Shown piece after piece: positions 23,705 to 31,178 of a DNA stretch of 64,000 nucleotides. Source of the DNA: a virus. The DNA lies in the IMG/VR virus record IMGVR_UViG_3300017991_000048, positions 124,001 through 188,000 of that record, one strand, 5' to 3'. Each line of letters opens with the position of its first letter. Within the stretch, counting starts at the first letter, position 1. A program made the position numbers and the translations under genes. The notes below the pieces were generated by a model. It made no database searches. It was given only the letters and a program-made list of their open reading frames with translations, and was not told the origin of the DNA.

Positions 23705-24299
23705 TAAAACGATCTTTCATGTATTGGAAGCCCAGGTTTCCGACTTCCAAGGTTTCGGATTCCAAAGCTTCACTCAGAAGGATGGCCTCTGATAGAGGCA
23801 TGAGAACTTGTGCCGTTTCGAGACGTTCCAACTGATTTTGAAGGTTAATATTGAACTCTATGACGATCTCTGAGCCCTGTGTCAATCTTATGTTTTCGCT
23901 CAACTCATGGGGATGGCACAAAAGAGGATCGCCGGTTGAGAACGTAGCTCGACAATATAGCGGTCTTCTCTCGTATGCGACACACAACTTTTCTTCCAGC
24001 AGTGGGCATGGAATGTTGCTCAGTAGCCAAATGTCGAAGGACAACTTCAATGTTTTGTCCCGATCTGCTTTGAGCTTTTTCTGGAGAGAAGGCGTCCATT
24101 TACCACGCGCAGTCAAATGTCGATACAACAACAGCCCTTCAAGTATTGTGATGAGAAAAGGGTGGTGGCAGCAATAAGAGCAGCCTTTTGAACAGCTAAG
24201 AAGATTGGACCCCTGTCGCAACTGCTGCTCAAACTCTTGCCCCATCTGAGTTTGAAGAGCCTTGGTTTCGGCTAAAGCTTTCTCAAATGGAAGTTTCAT
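23697..24299 (-). CDS. YkgJ-family cysteine-cluster protein
   Basis: A 200-residue protein with CSKGCSYCCHHP, a C-x3-C-x2-CC cluster, and a second block PCPLLEEKLCVAYERRPLYCR, whose order (CPxL...C..Y..RP..CR) is diagnostic of the YkgJ/UPF0153 family thought to bind an iron or zinc centre. A first helix (LAETKALQTQMGQEFEQQL) and a C-terminal helical part complete it. Molecular function of the family is not settled. It shares a 4-base overlap with the upstream gene. Confidence 0.75.
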   Translation of the reverse strand: MKLPFEKALAETKALQTQMGQEFEQQLRQGSNLLSCSKGCSYCCHHPFLITILEGLLLYRHLTARGKWTPSLQKKLKADRDKTLKLSFDIWLLSNIPCPLLEEKLCVAYERRPLYCRATFSTGDPLLCHPHELSENIRLTQGSEIVIEFNINLQNQLERLETAQVLMPLSEAILLSEALESETLEVGNLGFQYMKDRFSD

Positions 24300-24793
24300 T
24301 CGTCTTCCAATAGATGGTCGTACAGGTTGGCGGAAGTCCTCTCCGGTGGCGGTCTTTCTCTCACTATCCTCTTCTGGCTCATTGGCTGAAAGTCTCTCGG
24401 TACTTTTATGGGAAAGTTCACCTCCCTGGTGAAAACCTGATACCGGAGAATAAGCTGATCACCGAAGCCCAACCGCAGTTCAGGGTTTAGGTAAAGCGTC
24501 CCGCCTATCTGGAATTCATCAATCTTGGCCCAGTCCAGGAGCCATTTTAAAATGACAACACCCCCAGAGGACGGCCTGTGGACTTCCAGCAACCGTCCTT
24601 TCCTTGGGGGTGTTGTAATAGCAGGCCAATCGCGGAGCGGGTTGCAGGGAATCGGGCAATCCGCTTCCACGCCTAGTATCTGTTTTTCTCTGTCCTGGGA
24701 TTCGATAAACGCCGTATCCGTAGCTGGATCTATTTTATGTACCAACCACAGCTTGGATTGTCGTTGTATCAAATCTCCAGTTTGGATTGCCAT
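24296..24793 (-). CDS. Hypothetical protein with C-terminal LYDHL
   Basis: A 165-residue mostly beta protein (DLIQRQSKLWLVHKI at the start, TLYLNPELRLGFGDQLILRY in the middle). A basic Pro-rich linker (RIVRERPPPERTSA) ends in NLYDHLLEDE, similar to the tails of 1392-2111 and 22532-22759. The disordered linker plus short terminal motif suggests a docking peptide. No recognised family. Confidence 0.6.
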   Translation of the reverse strand: MAIQTGDLIQRQSKLWLVHKIDPATDTAFIESQDREKQILGVEADCPIPCNPLRDWPAITTPPRKGRLLEVHRPSSGGVVILKWLLDWAKIDEFQIGGTLYLNPELRLGFGDQLILRYQVFTREVNFPIKVPRDFQPMSQKRIVRERPPPERTSANLYDHLLEDE

Positions 24794-24796
24794 TGC

Positions 24797-25741
24797 CTAA
24801 GAAGAAGGAATGCCAAGATCCTTAGGGTCCATGCCCAACTCAGAAAACATATCATCAGCCGGGGTTGAGCCAACGTCTATGGGTTCTGAAGAAGCGACAA
24901 CGGGTTCCTCCGTAGTAGTCGTCTCTGGTTCAGAAGTTTGAGCTTCTGGAGCTTCTGGTTCCGAAGGCGTGACTGTCTGCTCTGGGGCGGTCTTTACCTC
25001 AGTTGGAGTCGTCTCCTTGACAGTCTCTGGAGCCGTCTCCTTACGCTCTTTTGGGGATTTTGTCCCTTTCCGTACCCAGTCAGCAACCTTGAACCGACCA
25101 CGATCAACCGTTACGAAAATCTTGGCCTTTACAGGGTTACCGTTCTTGTCCTTGACAGTCTTACCTTTGTCGTCCACCTCGTTCGGGGCATCCTTACCAC
25201 CTCGCGCCCCACTGAAAATTGAACTCATGTAAGCTGGAAGATTGTTGCTTGGCGGAGCTTCACCTCTCTCTTCGAGAGCCGCTGCTATATCACGAGCGCC
25301 CATGACCTTTGCTCCCATTATGCGAATAATAGTCTCCGTCAAAGTTAGGCCACCCTTACGGGCGTTTGCGCCTTTCTTTTTCGCGTTGGTCTTGGTGCTC
25401 TTCTTTTTGCTATTACCGCCTGTCTTACGTGCTGACACAGCTTTACGTGCCGCTGGAGCCTTGGCAGGTGGTTTCGGTTCTGGCTTCTTCTCACCGATCA
25501 GCAGCGTTTCAGCTTCCTGCTTGACCTCCGCATATTCAGCGGCGGCTGCATCATACTCAGACTGCGCTACAGCGAGAGCTTTATCAGCTACATCCAGGCG
25601 TCCCTTTGCCTCTTTGAGAGCGGCTTGGACGATGCCCTTAAATTGGCCCTGTAATGTCAGGACCGCTTTTCGTAGCTGGTCTTTGGCTGTGGCGGGTTTC
25701 TTCTTTGCCGGTGCAGCCTTTTTACGTCTTCTATTTCCCAT
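24797..25741 (-). CDS. Histone H1-like protein with winged-helix-like domain
   Basis: 314 residues from the ATG at 25741 (AAGGAGA upstream; an earlier in-frame start at 25849 has no ribosome site). A basic N-terminus (MGNRRRKKAAPAKKKPATAK), a helical coiled-coil-like section, and a second Lys/Ala tract lead to a compact domain (LTETIIRIMGAKVMGARDIAAAL, YMSSIFS, FVTVDRGRFKVADWV) that resembles HARE-HTH-type winged helices. The last 90 residues are Pro/Glu/Thr-rich and acidic. I infer a nucleoid or DNA-compaction protein; the acidic tail may temper DNA binding. Confidence 0.75.
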   Translation of the reverse strand: MGNRRRKKAAPAKKKPATAKDQLRKAVLTLQGQFKGIVQAALKEAKGRLDVADKALAVAQSEYDAAAAEYAEVKQEAETLLIGEKKPEPKPPAKAPAARKAVSARKTGGNSKKKSTKTNAKKKGANARKGGLTLTETIIRIMGAKVMGARDIAAALEERGEAPPSNNLPAYMSSIFSGARGGKDAPNEVDDKGKTVKDKNGNPVKAKIFVTVDRGRFKVADWVRKGTKSPKERKETAPETVKETTPTEVKTAPEQTVTPSEPEAPEAQTSEPETTTTEEPVVASSEPIDVGSTPADDMFSELGMDPKDLGIPSS

Positions 25742-25795
25742 TTTATTTGGTTCTCCTTTTCCATTTGATACTAGGCTTCTGCCCGTCCCTTTTAC

Positions 25796-25805
25796 ATATA
25801 CACCT
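25796..25805 (-). promoter_or_regulatory. Promoter-like motif variant AGGTGTATAT
   Basis: A relative of the phage motif on the minus strand (GGTGTA kept), 54 bases upstream of the H1-like ATG, inside a 162-base gene-free stretch. The rest of that stretch is AT-rich and holds no ORF I can support. Confidence 0.3.
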
Positions 25806-25903
25806 TTAATCGGTGTTTTGAATCTAACTTCTTTTAAAGTTACACGCAATTAAATTAGGTAAGATTCTGAATTTAGGTCTTAGCGTGTAAATAGTTAGAA
25901 TCG

Positions 25904-26149
25904 TTATGATTCTTTGGTGTTAGGAAATTCCCGGTCCAAATCTACCTCATGGATAATGCCGAGTCTCCGGAGGTGCTGCTCTACCTGATTCGAACTTAAG
26001 GCTTTGCGTAATCCCTCAACTCTCCGGTCTTGACTCTTCTCGGCCCTCAGGATTGCTTGGCGTAATAACTTCTTCCAGCCGTCCTGACGGGTCGGCGGCT
26101 GAATCTGACGTTGAGATCTCTGCGGTTTCTGAATTAGGTGTACGGGCAT
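25904..26149 (-). CDS. Basic hypothetical protein overlapping its upstream gene by 134 bases
   Basis: An 81-residue basic protein (GWKKLLRQAILRAEKSQDRRVEGL, EQHLRRLGIIHEVDLDREFP). A GAGG site lies before the ATG. Its first 44 codons overlap, in another frame, the low-complexity end of the gene at 26016. Both frames stay open and look protein-like, but the overlap is unusually long, so one boundary could be wrong. A weak 6-bp hairpin lies at the stop (25899-25915). Confidence 0.5.
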   Translation of the reverse strand: MPVHLIQKPQRSQRQIQPPTRQDGWKKLLRQAILRAEKSQDRRVEGLRKALSSNQVEQHLRRLGIIHEVDLDREFPNTKES

Positions 26150-26474
26150 TTTCTACCTCATTCAATAATCGGGCTTCTATCGAAAGAACCTGATCTAAGG
26201 GGATATCCATCCCGGTTGCAAACAGCCGTAAAAAGACTTGGCGTTGTGTTTCCAGCATGTTCCGTAAGGCTGTGTTCTCAGCTTCGGCCTTTTGTAACGC
26301 TTCGTTTGCAGCTTCCAACTGGATCATCAATTGGTCAATCTTTTCAAGCTCTGGCTTGATCCGTTGAGCCAGTTCAACGACCTCTTGGAGAGGTCCAAGT
26401 GCCGAAAGAATCTGGGTCAACTCTTTTGGTACAGGCTTTTTCTTCTCTTTCGCTCTACGGGTAGCTCGATTCAT
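26016..26474 (-). CDS. Coiled-coil hypothetical protein
   Basis: A 152-residue protein: basic N-terminus (NRATRRAKEKKKPVPKEL), then a heptad-like coiled coil (VELAQRIKPELEKIDQLM, LEAANEALQKAEAENTALRNM), then a Ser/Thr/Glu-rich tail likely to be disordered. The tail is the part that overlaps the next gene. Function unknown; a structural or scaffold role is possible. Confidence 0.6.
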   Translation of the reverse strand: MNRATRRAKEKKKPVPKELTQILSALGPLQEVVELAQRIKPELEKIDQLMIQLEAANEALQKAEAENTALRNMLETQRQVFLRLFATGMDIPLDQVLSIEARLLNEVENARTPNSETAEISTSDSAADPSGRLEEVITPSNPEGREESRPES

Positions 26475-26480
26475 TATTCC

Positions 26481-26879
26481 TCATTGAGAGAAAGGCGGCT
26501 GCCCACGAAAGACTGCATAGAACGGGATTGAGCCAGGATTGTTAGGCTGATTGAATTGTGCCTGTTCTGCGTCCATCCGCTCCACTACCGGGAGCCGTGG
26601 GGTGGTCCTGGCCAGTTCTAACAGGTGAGGGTCGGAGGTAATTCTTATCAGGTCTTGACGGGCTTTCTCGTCACGCTGGAGAATGTATATAATCTGACAA
26701 TCTTCCAGAGTATCAAGCATACAGACCCCTGGAGCATCCCCATCGGAAGGGCCGTCACCTCTTTCCACCCAAACATTGTCCGAGCCGGGAACGTACAAAT
26801 CACATCGGCTGGTGGGTGCTTCACATTCAGGCAGTTCAGGGCAGACACACGGGGAAGTTTGACAGCTAACACAAGACAT
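26481..26879 (-). CDS. Cys-rich hypothetical protein
   Basis: A 132-residue protein with an N-terminal cysteine cluster (MSCVSCQTSPCVCPELPEC, then TSRCD), probably metal-binding. A soluble helical part follows (LEDCQIIYILQRDEKARQDLI), with a Pro/Gly/Asn-rich end. A GAGGT ribosome site precedes the start. No family recognised. Confidence 0.6.
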   Translation of the reverse strand: MSCVSCQTSPCVCPELPECEAPTSRCDLYVPGSDNVWVERGDGPSDGDAPGVCMLDTLEDCQIIYILQRDEKARQDLIRITSDPHLLELARTTPRLPVVERMDAEQAQFNQPNNPGSIPFYAVFRGQPPFSQ

Positions 26880-26905
26880 TTTTCACCTCTTAACTAAGCC
26901 GATTC

Positions 26906-27163
26906 TTAGGAGGATAACCAATCTGCCCGGAATATGATAGTGTGGGAGTGCTCTTTTTGACATTGGAGGTCCATCCGCGCATAAAGAAACGGCACTCTAC
27001 GCCTCAGAGCGTGAGCGAAGACTTCGATTTCCTTCTCACATTCAGGGCAGCGAGCATCACGCAGACGCTTTAGCATAGCGTCTACATTAGCTACTGCAAT
27101 GGCTGACTCGACCTCTTCGTCGGTTAGATCTTCTGAATCATCTTCAAGTTCTGGAATAAACAT
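26906..27163 (-). CDS. Small zinc-ribbon-like protein
   Basis: An 85-residue protein: an acidic N-terminus (LEDDSEDLTDEEVESA), a CPECEKE pair, and a later Cys/His pair (LQCQKEHSHTIIF) that together resemble a zinc ribbon ending in a beta strand. Its ATG overlaps the TGA region of the DUF1848-like gene by one base. Function unknown. Confidence 0.6.
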   Translation of the reverse strand: MFIPELEDDSEDLTDEEVESAIAVANVDAMLKRLRDARCPECEKEIEVFAHALRRRVPFLYARMDLQCQKEHSHTIIFRADWLSS

Positions 27164-27984
27164 TATGTCGTATCACGTCTTTCGGGGGATAGCTTTTCAT
27201 CCCCGGCATAACAATAGGAACAGTTGTAAGCACATGCTTCATTGATTGTAAAAGGATCAACCATTTTGACACAGCCGCATTCTTCAGTAAGTAAAGGCTT
27301 AGTATCTGTCACGTGATCCCAAAGGTTTCGGTTTATAAAATCAGTTTCCGGGACACAAACCCCCGTCGAGAATAAACCATTCGCTTCTACTAAATCTTGA
27401 TCGTCAGCGCACAGAAAAAGCTGTATCTTACACTTCACAGCCTGTTCTGTCATTTTGTTCAGTATCTCTATTTTCTCTTCGGTAGAACGTGTCTCTGGCA
27501 CCCGGTCATTTTCCTGGAGAAAAGACACATACACGCTCTTTATCCCGGCTCTAACAGCGTAGGAAAGAAGGTCATAGAATCGCGAAAGTACGCTATGAAA
27601 TGGCAACAAGGGAACGGGGCTGAACCGCCAATAGACTTTCTCAAATGTTTCAGAGGCTTGAGACATTAGAATCCCGGCTTGTGTGCTATTTGGTGGGCCG
27701 TCCTCCGCTTCCGTCCATCCGGTAGCGGTCATTTGCACGACCACATTGTAAGGTTCCAGAAGTTTACTACTTTTAATCAAATTCGTAGGATCTTTGGTCC
27801 AGAAAACAAGCCCTAATGTATCTTTGGGGTCCAGGGACCAGATCTCAGGTACGGCTGTTTGAGGGTCAAAAGCCGTCATTTTCCCGGCCAATAGGCGGTC
27901 TATAAACCAGTCCCATTTCCCGGCACAAACATCAGTCCACCGGGAAAGGCTATATGGAAGCCGGGATATGACACCACTCCGCAT
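27163..27984 (-). CDS. DUF1848-family protein with Fe-S-type cysteine cluster
   Basis: A 273-residue protein. SRWTDVCAGKWDWFIDRL, LGLVFWTKDPTNL, VVQMTATGW and SVYVSFLQENDRV follow the order of DUF1848, a TIM-barrel-like family. Near the C-terminus, INEACAYNCSYCYAG supplies a C-x3-C-x2-C cluster that could hold an iron-sulfur centre, as in radical SAM enzymes but at the opposite end. Activity is not known. It is preceded by a perfect CGGTGTAATA motif only seven bases from the ATG. Confidence 0.75.
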   Translation of the reverse strand: MRSGVISRLPYSLSRWTDVCAGKWDWFIDRLLAGKMTAFDPQTAVPEIWSLDPKDTLGLVFWTKDPTNLIKSSKLLEPYNVVVQMTATGWTEAEDGPPNSTQAGILMSQASETFEKVYWRFSPVPLLPFHSVLSRFYDLLSYAVRAGIKSVYVSFLQENDRVPETRSTEEKIEILNKMTEQAVKCKIQLFLCADDQDLVEANGLFSTGVCVPETDFINRNLWDHVTDTKPLLTEECGCVKMVDPFTINEACAYNCSYCYAGDEKLSPERRDTT

Positions 27985-27991
27985 ACCCTAG

Positions 27992-28001
27992 TATTACACC
28001 G
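27992..28001 (-). promoter_or_regulatory. Phage promoter-like motif CGGTGTAATA
   Basis: A perfect copy on the minus strand. It is followed by CTAGGGT and then the ATG of the DUF1848 gene. TAGGGT also follows the copy in front of clpX. Confidence 0.6.
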
Positions 28002-28021
28002 ATTCGAAGCTAAATCCAGAA

Positions 28022-28480
28022 CTATCTGAGAGGAAACTTCTTAGGTTTACGGACTTTCCTGAAACGGGTCTGCCGAACTTTGGGCCTGTACCCTCTTGAA
28101 ATTGGCTCCACGGTCATATCGAACTTCTTAGCAACCTGGGCCAACTCCGCCAAAGCCGTCCTCTCTGCTGTATCAACAGAGCCACCCTCGTCTACCGGGA
28201 CTTGCAGGTCCACCCGTGTTTCTGTGCGTAGGCCCTTTTCCTCATCAATCCGTGTCAGAAGACCCGATGATTGATGTCCGGTTACTTTCAAAAATATATC
28301 GTGGATCTCTCCGTCGTCGCCTATCACTGGCACAATGGTGCGATTGATAGCCCGAATAACATCGATGTTGAAAGGAATGAGCTTGCGCCCTTCCGCAAAT
28401 AAGACGCTCATCCTATCTACAGCATAGCTGAAGCCAGCAGTTTTGAGATAACGAGAAACAATCTGTTCTGCTGTTTTCAT
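28022..28480 (-). CDS. Hypothetical protein with N-terminal RYL motif
   Basis: 152 residues from the ATG at 28480, chosen because TGAGGA lies just upstream and because MKTAEQIVSRYLKTA is one of the clearest copies of the shared motif. The body (FAEGRKLIPFNIDVIRAINRT, IFLKVTGHQSS, ETRVDLQVPV) is a mixed alpha/beta fold; the C-terminus is strongly basic (RQTRFRKVRKPKKFPLR) and may bind nucleic acid. No family recognised. It follows the next motif-bearing gene by 7 bases. Confidence 0.7.
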   Translation of the reverse strand: MKTAEQIVSRYLKTAGFSYAVDRMSVLFAEGRKLIPFNIDVIRAINRTIVPVIGDDGEIHDIFLKVTGHQSSGLLTRIDEEKGLRTETRVDLQVPVDEGGSVDTAERTALAELAQVAKKFDMTVEPISRGYRPKVRQTRFRKVRKPKKFPLR

Positions 28481-28487
28481 AGTATCC

Positions 28488-29303
28488 TCAACGCCACACT
28501 GAGAAATGAGTGTCATATCCGATCTTGTTTTTCTTCAGCCACTCGTCAAACTTGGACCAACTCACATTTTTAAGAACTGTAGGATCGGCGTTTACTATTT
28601 TATAGAGCTTACGGGCTGCTGTTGGCGATGTTGACCCGTAATAAGTATAGTGAGGATCGGCCTGTTGGAAATCGGAACTAGGGCTATACGCTTTGAAGCC
28701 GGTCCACTTGGACATAAAGCTAAAGTCTTTGCCCTCAACTTCTATGGGATCTACATCCTCTGGGACTATGTTAAGATAAAACTCTGTTCTTTCGTGCCAA
28801 TCTTCTTTGCGAAGCCACTCTACATTTTCCTCTGAAACCCCTTTCTCAACACATCTGTCAGCCGCTTTTTCATAAGCGTCCAAAATCTTCTTTTTGATCC
28901 TTTCGTAGTTATCAGAGGAACTCAACTTTGCATCTCGAAGTATGTTTGAAGCGATGAAAGGATCAAACTCACCCATACCTCGACTACTGGGGTTCATCAA
29001 ATCCGCTACTTTGAGCTTTTTCTTACCTTTCTGGGGGAGTTCTTCTAAGAGCCATGTAGTTCTGCTCCAACGTAAGCGAGCATCACGACCCATAAACTTG
29101 CCATCCCAGTCATCCCAACGTCCAGTTCTCCCCTGGAAACGGGCCACAACTCGTTCAGCAGCCTCTTTGAACCGGTCCTTGTTCTTCTGATGCTCTTCGC
29201 GCCACTTCTTGGCGTCTTCAGGACTCATGTTTTCAGTGGGATCAGCGGGTTTACCCTCTTCAAACCGTGAAACTACATCTTCGCTTCGTTGCTCCGTCGC
29301 CAT
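28488..29303 (-). CDS. Hypothetical protein with two RF-type motifs near the N-terminus
   Basis: A 271-residue hydrophilic protein. SEDVVSRFEEG (residues 7-17) and, after an acidic helical spacer, EAAERVVARFQG (from about residue 47) are two copies of the shared motif, as if the protein had a second, older start. A globular part follows (DARLRWSRTTWLLEELPQ, YEKAADRCVEKGVSEENVEWL). The C-terminal 60 residues are rich in Tyr, Ser and Trp. No catalytic motif seen. Confidence 0.65.
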   Translation of the reverse strand: MATEQRSEDVVSRFEEGKPADPTENMSPEDAKKWREEHQKNKDRFKEAAERVVARFQGRTGRWDDWDGKFMGRDARLRWSRTTWLLEELPQKGKKKLKVADLMNPSSRGMGEFDPFIASNILRDAKLSSSDNYERIKKKILDAYEKAADRCVEKGVSEENVEWLRKEDWHERTEFYLNIVPEDVDPIEVEGKDFSFMSKWTGFKAYSPSSDFQQADPHYTYYGSTSPTAARKLYKIVNADPTVLKNVSWSKFDEWLKKNKIGYDTHFSVWR

Positions 29304-29316
29304 TATTGACTCCTAT

Positions 29317-30732
29317 CTAAGGCTGTCCCAAAAGTCCTTCAACCATCTTTACTGTTTTTTGATGCCGTCGTTTATCCCAATCTGAGAACTCTTCCGCAGA
29401 GAACTGCTTATCCGGATCAACGATAAACCAGTCAGGATGTATTTCCAGACCACCGGGTTGAGCATCAGCATCCCACCCCTTGGGAAGCAAGTCTCCCACT
29501 TCCCTGGCAATCTGGTTTAGAATAGAAGGGCTGGCTCCTTCGACTTCGATAAACGATCCGGGCCACTCTGAGCCAGCAGGGGTAAAAAGTGTGTCTCTCT
29601 TTATAACACCCCAAACCTTCGTGCTGTACGCAGCCTGACTGAAATCCTTGGTAAGCTGTTCCAGTTTCTTGGTAACAGCGGGAGTCCTACCCAAGCCCCT
29701 GGAAGCTTCACTCATTAGATCACACAAGGTTTCGAGGCTCTTGTACGCTTTGCCTGTATCTTTGGCATTTGTGGCTTTGAGCAGATCCTTTGCGTGACCG
29801 GGCATGTTCCTGGCAGCAAAAGACACAAGGTTCCAAACGACCTCTTTTGCGGTCTTCTGTTGCTCTTCATATCTCCTAACAACTGAAACAGCGGTGGTCA
29901 TATTCGCCTTCTTACTTACAGAACGCATAAGTTCTGACACAAGTTTAGCCTGCTCTGGCGCGTGTTTATGAAAACCTTTGGCGTCTCCTGTAAGTAACTC
30001 CACAAACGCTTCTGCAAATTGCTCACTGTGGTTCCCGGCAGGGTACATTGAAGCTGCGGGTTGATCGAAGCCCCACCCGTCCTTGTGCATCCAACCTTCC
30101 GGTGCCTTTTCTTCCAGGGCATGTCCAATTTCATGCAATAAGACCATCTCATTAGCGTATTCAGGCTCTCGCACCTGGATCTTTTTGAGCTTTGAGTTGT
30201 AGTCGGCTGTCCCTCTGGTTTCGCTCTTGTCGGTGGAAACAATGCCCTTGATGAGCTTTGCGTCTATCAAACCTTGCACCACTGGAAACTTCTTAGCCAG
30301 CCCTCCGAGAAGTTTCCCTATAGGTTCCAAGCCCTTACTGGTTTCGACGGGACTCTTGGCAGCGGGTTTGACTTGTAGCTCCTCACCCGCATGTAGAGCG
30401 CCTTTAAAAGCCAGACTCTTTTCCTTTTCCCACTCCTTTTTGGAACGTTCTCGCTCTTTTTCTTTCTGGCCACGGGTGATCTCGGCTTTGAGTTGATCAG
30501 CTTGATCAGGGCTAAGCTCAAAGCTTTTCATATATTCTCGCCACTTCTCAGGGCTGACTGAAACAGCCACATCCTCATACATCTGGAGCGACGTTTTATT
30601 CTCTACCCTTTTCCGCCACTCGCTCAGAAGGGTGCCCTTTTCCCGCTTTTGCTTGACCGTGTGCTTCTTGGGGTCAGCTTTGGGGTGCTCTTTGAAGTAC
30701 TCCCTCCGAGCCTCTTCTGACGGGAACTCCAT
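29317..30732 (-). CDS. HExxH metallopeptidase with internal RY motif
   Basis: A 471-residue protein. The first 130 residues are a charged helical region. A zinc site VLLHEIGHALEE (H200-E201-H204) follows, and EQFAEAFVELLTG about 35 residues on gives the likely third ligand; the same layout is seen in 2144-3418. From residue 281, AVSVVRRYEEQQ (bases 29863-29892), after an Asn-Met-Thr-Thr, repeats the shared motif and starts a second, helical then alpha/beta domain. So this too looks like a two-module protein with the motif at the border. Likely a peptidase, substrate unknown. Confidence 0.75.
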   Translation of the reverse strand: MEFPSEEARREYFKEHPKADPKKHTVKQKREKGTLLSEWRKRVENKTSLQMYEDVAVSVSPEKWREYMKSFELSPDQADQLKAEITRGQKEKERERSKKEWEKEKSLAFKGALHAGEELQVKPAAKSPVETSKGLEPIGKLLGGLAKKFPVVQGLIDAKLIKGIVSTDKSETRGTADYNSKLKKIQVREPEYANEMVLLHEIGHALEEKAPEGWMHKDGWGFDQPAASMYPAGNHSEQFAEAFVELLTGDAKGFHKHAPEQAKLVSELMRSVSKKANMTTAVSVVRRYEEQQKTAKEVVWNLVSFAARNMPGHAKDLLKATNAKDTGKAYKSLETLCDLMSEASRGLGRTPAVTKKLEQLTKDFSQAAYSTKVWGVIKRDTLFTPAGSEWPGSFIEVEGASPSILNQIAREVGDLLPKGWDADAQPGGLEIHPDWFIVDPDKQFSAEEFSDWDKRRHQKTVKMVEGLLGQP

Positions 30733-30735
30733 ACG

Positions 30736-31155
30736 TTACCCGAATATAGCTGTGATGTCGTACTTGTCTAAAGGATCGTCCACCGAACCGGCACCCGCCG
30801 CTGTGATCGTCCCGTAGATGGTGTCAGGACGTCCTCTTTGGTTAGTAAAAGGTATCTCAAATGTCCAGGTTTTGCTTGTGGGCATCTGTTGGCGATGATA
30901 GGGACCAGGGGCGTATTCCCGTGGGATTATATACTCTTCGTCGGTTAGCGTGAAAGGGATACCCTCTTTACGAAGTACATCAAAAATGCGATTAATCCCT
31001 ACCCAACTCTGGTCACTGTAAATGCCACGTGTGTACCTTTGGGTGAGCTTGTAAAGGTAATTGGTAGCCTTTTGTTTCCGCATCCCATCTAATGGGTTTG
31101 GAAGCTCCAGAGCAGCTTTATAACGAGTTACGATTCGGTCAGTTCTTGTGCCCAT
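30736..31155 (-). CDS. Hypothetical protein with N-terminal RY motif
   Basis: 139 residues from the ATG at 31155; a TTG at 31173 is possible. TDRIVTRYKAALEL matches the shared motif. After a basic helical region (KATNYLYKLTQRYTRG) comes a beta-rich part (KTWTFEIPF, PDTIYGTITAAGAG). No recognised family. It lies between clpX and the metallopeptidase gene in the same orientation. Confidence 0.65.
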   Translation of the reverse strand: MGTRTDRIVTRYKAALELPNPLDGMRKQKATNYLYKLTQRYTRGIYSDQSWVGINRIFDVLRKEGIPFTLTDEEYIIPREYAPGPYHRQQMPTSKTWTFEIPFTNQRGRPDTIYGTITAAGAGSVDDPLDKYDITAIFG

Positions 31156-31178
31156 GCCTTTATGAAAACACAAAAACT

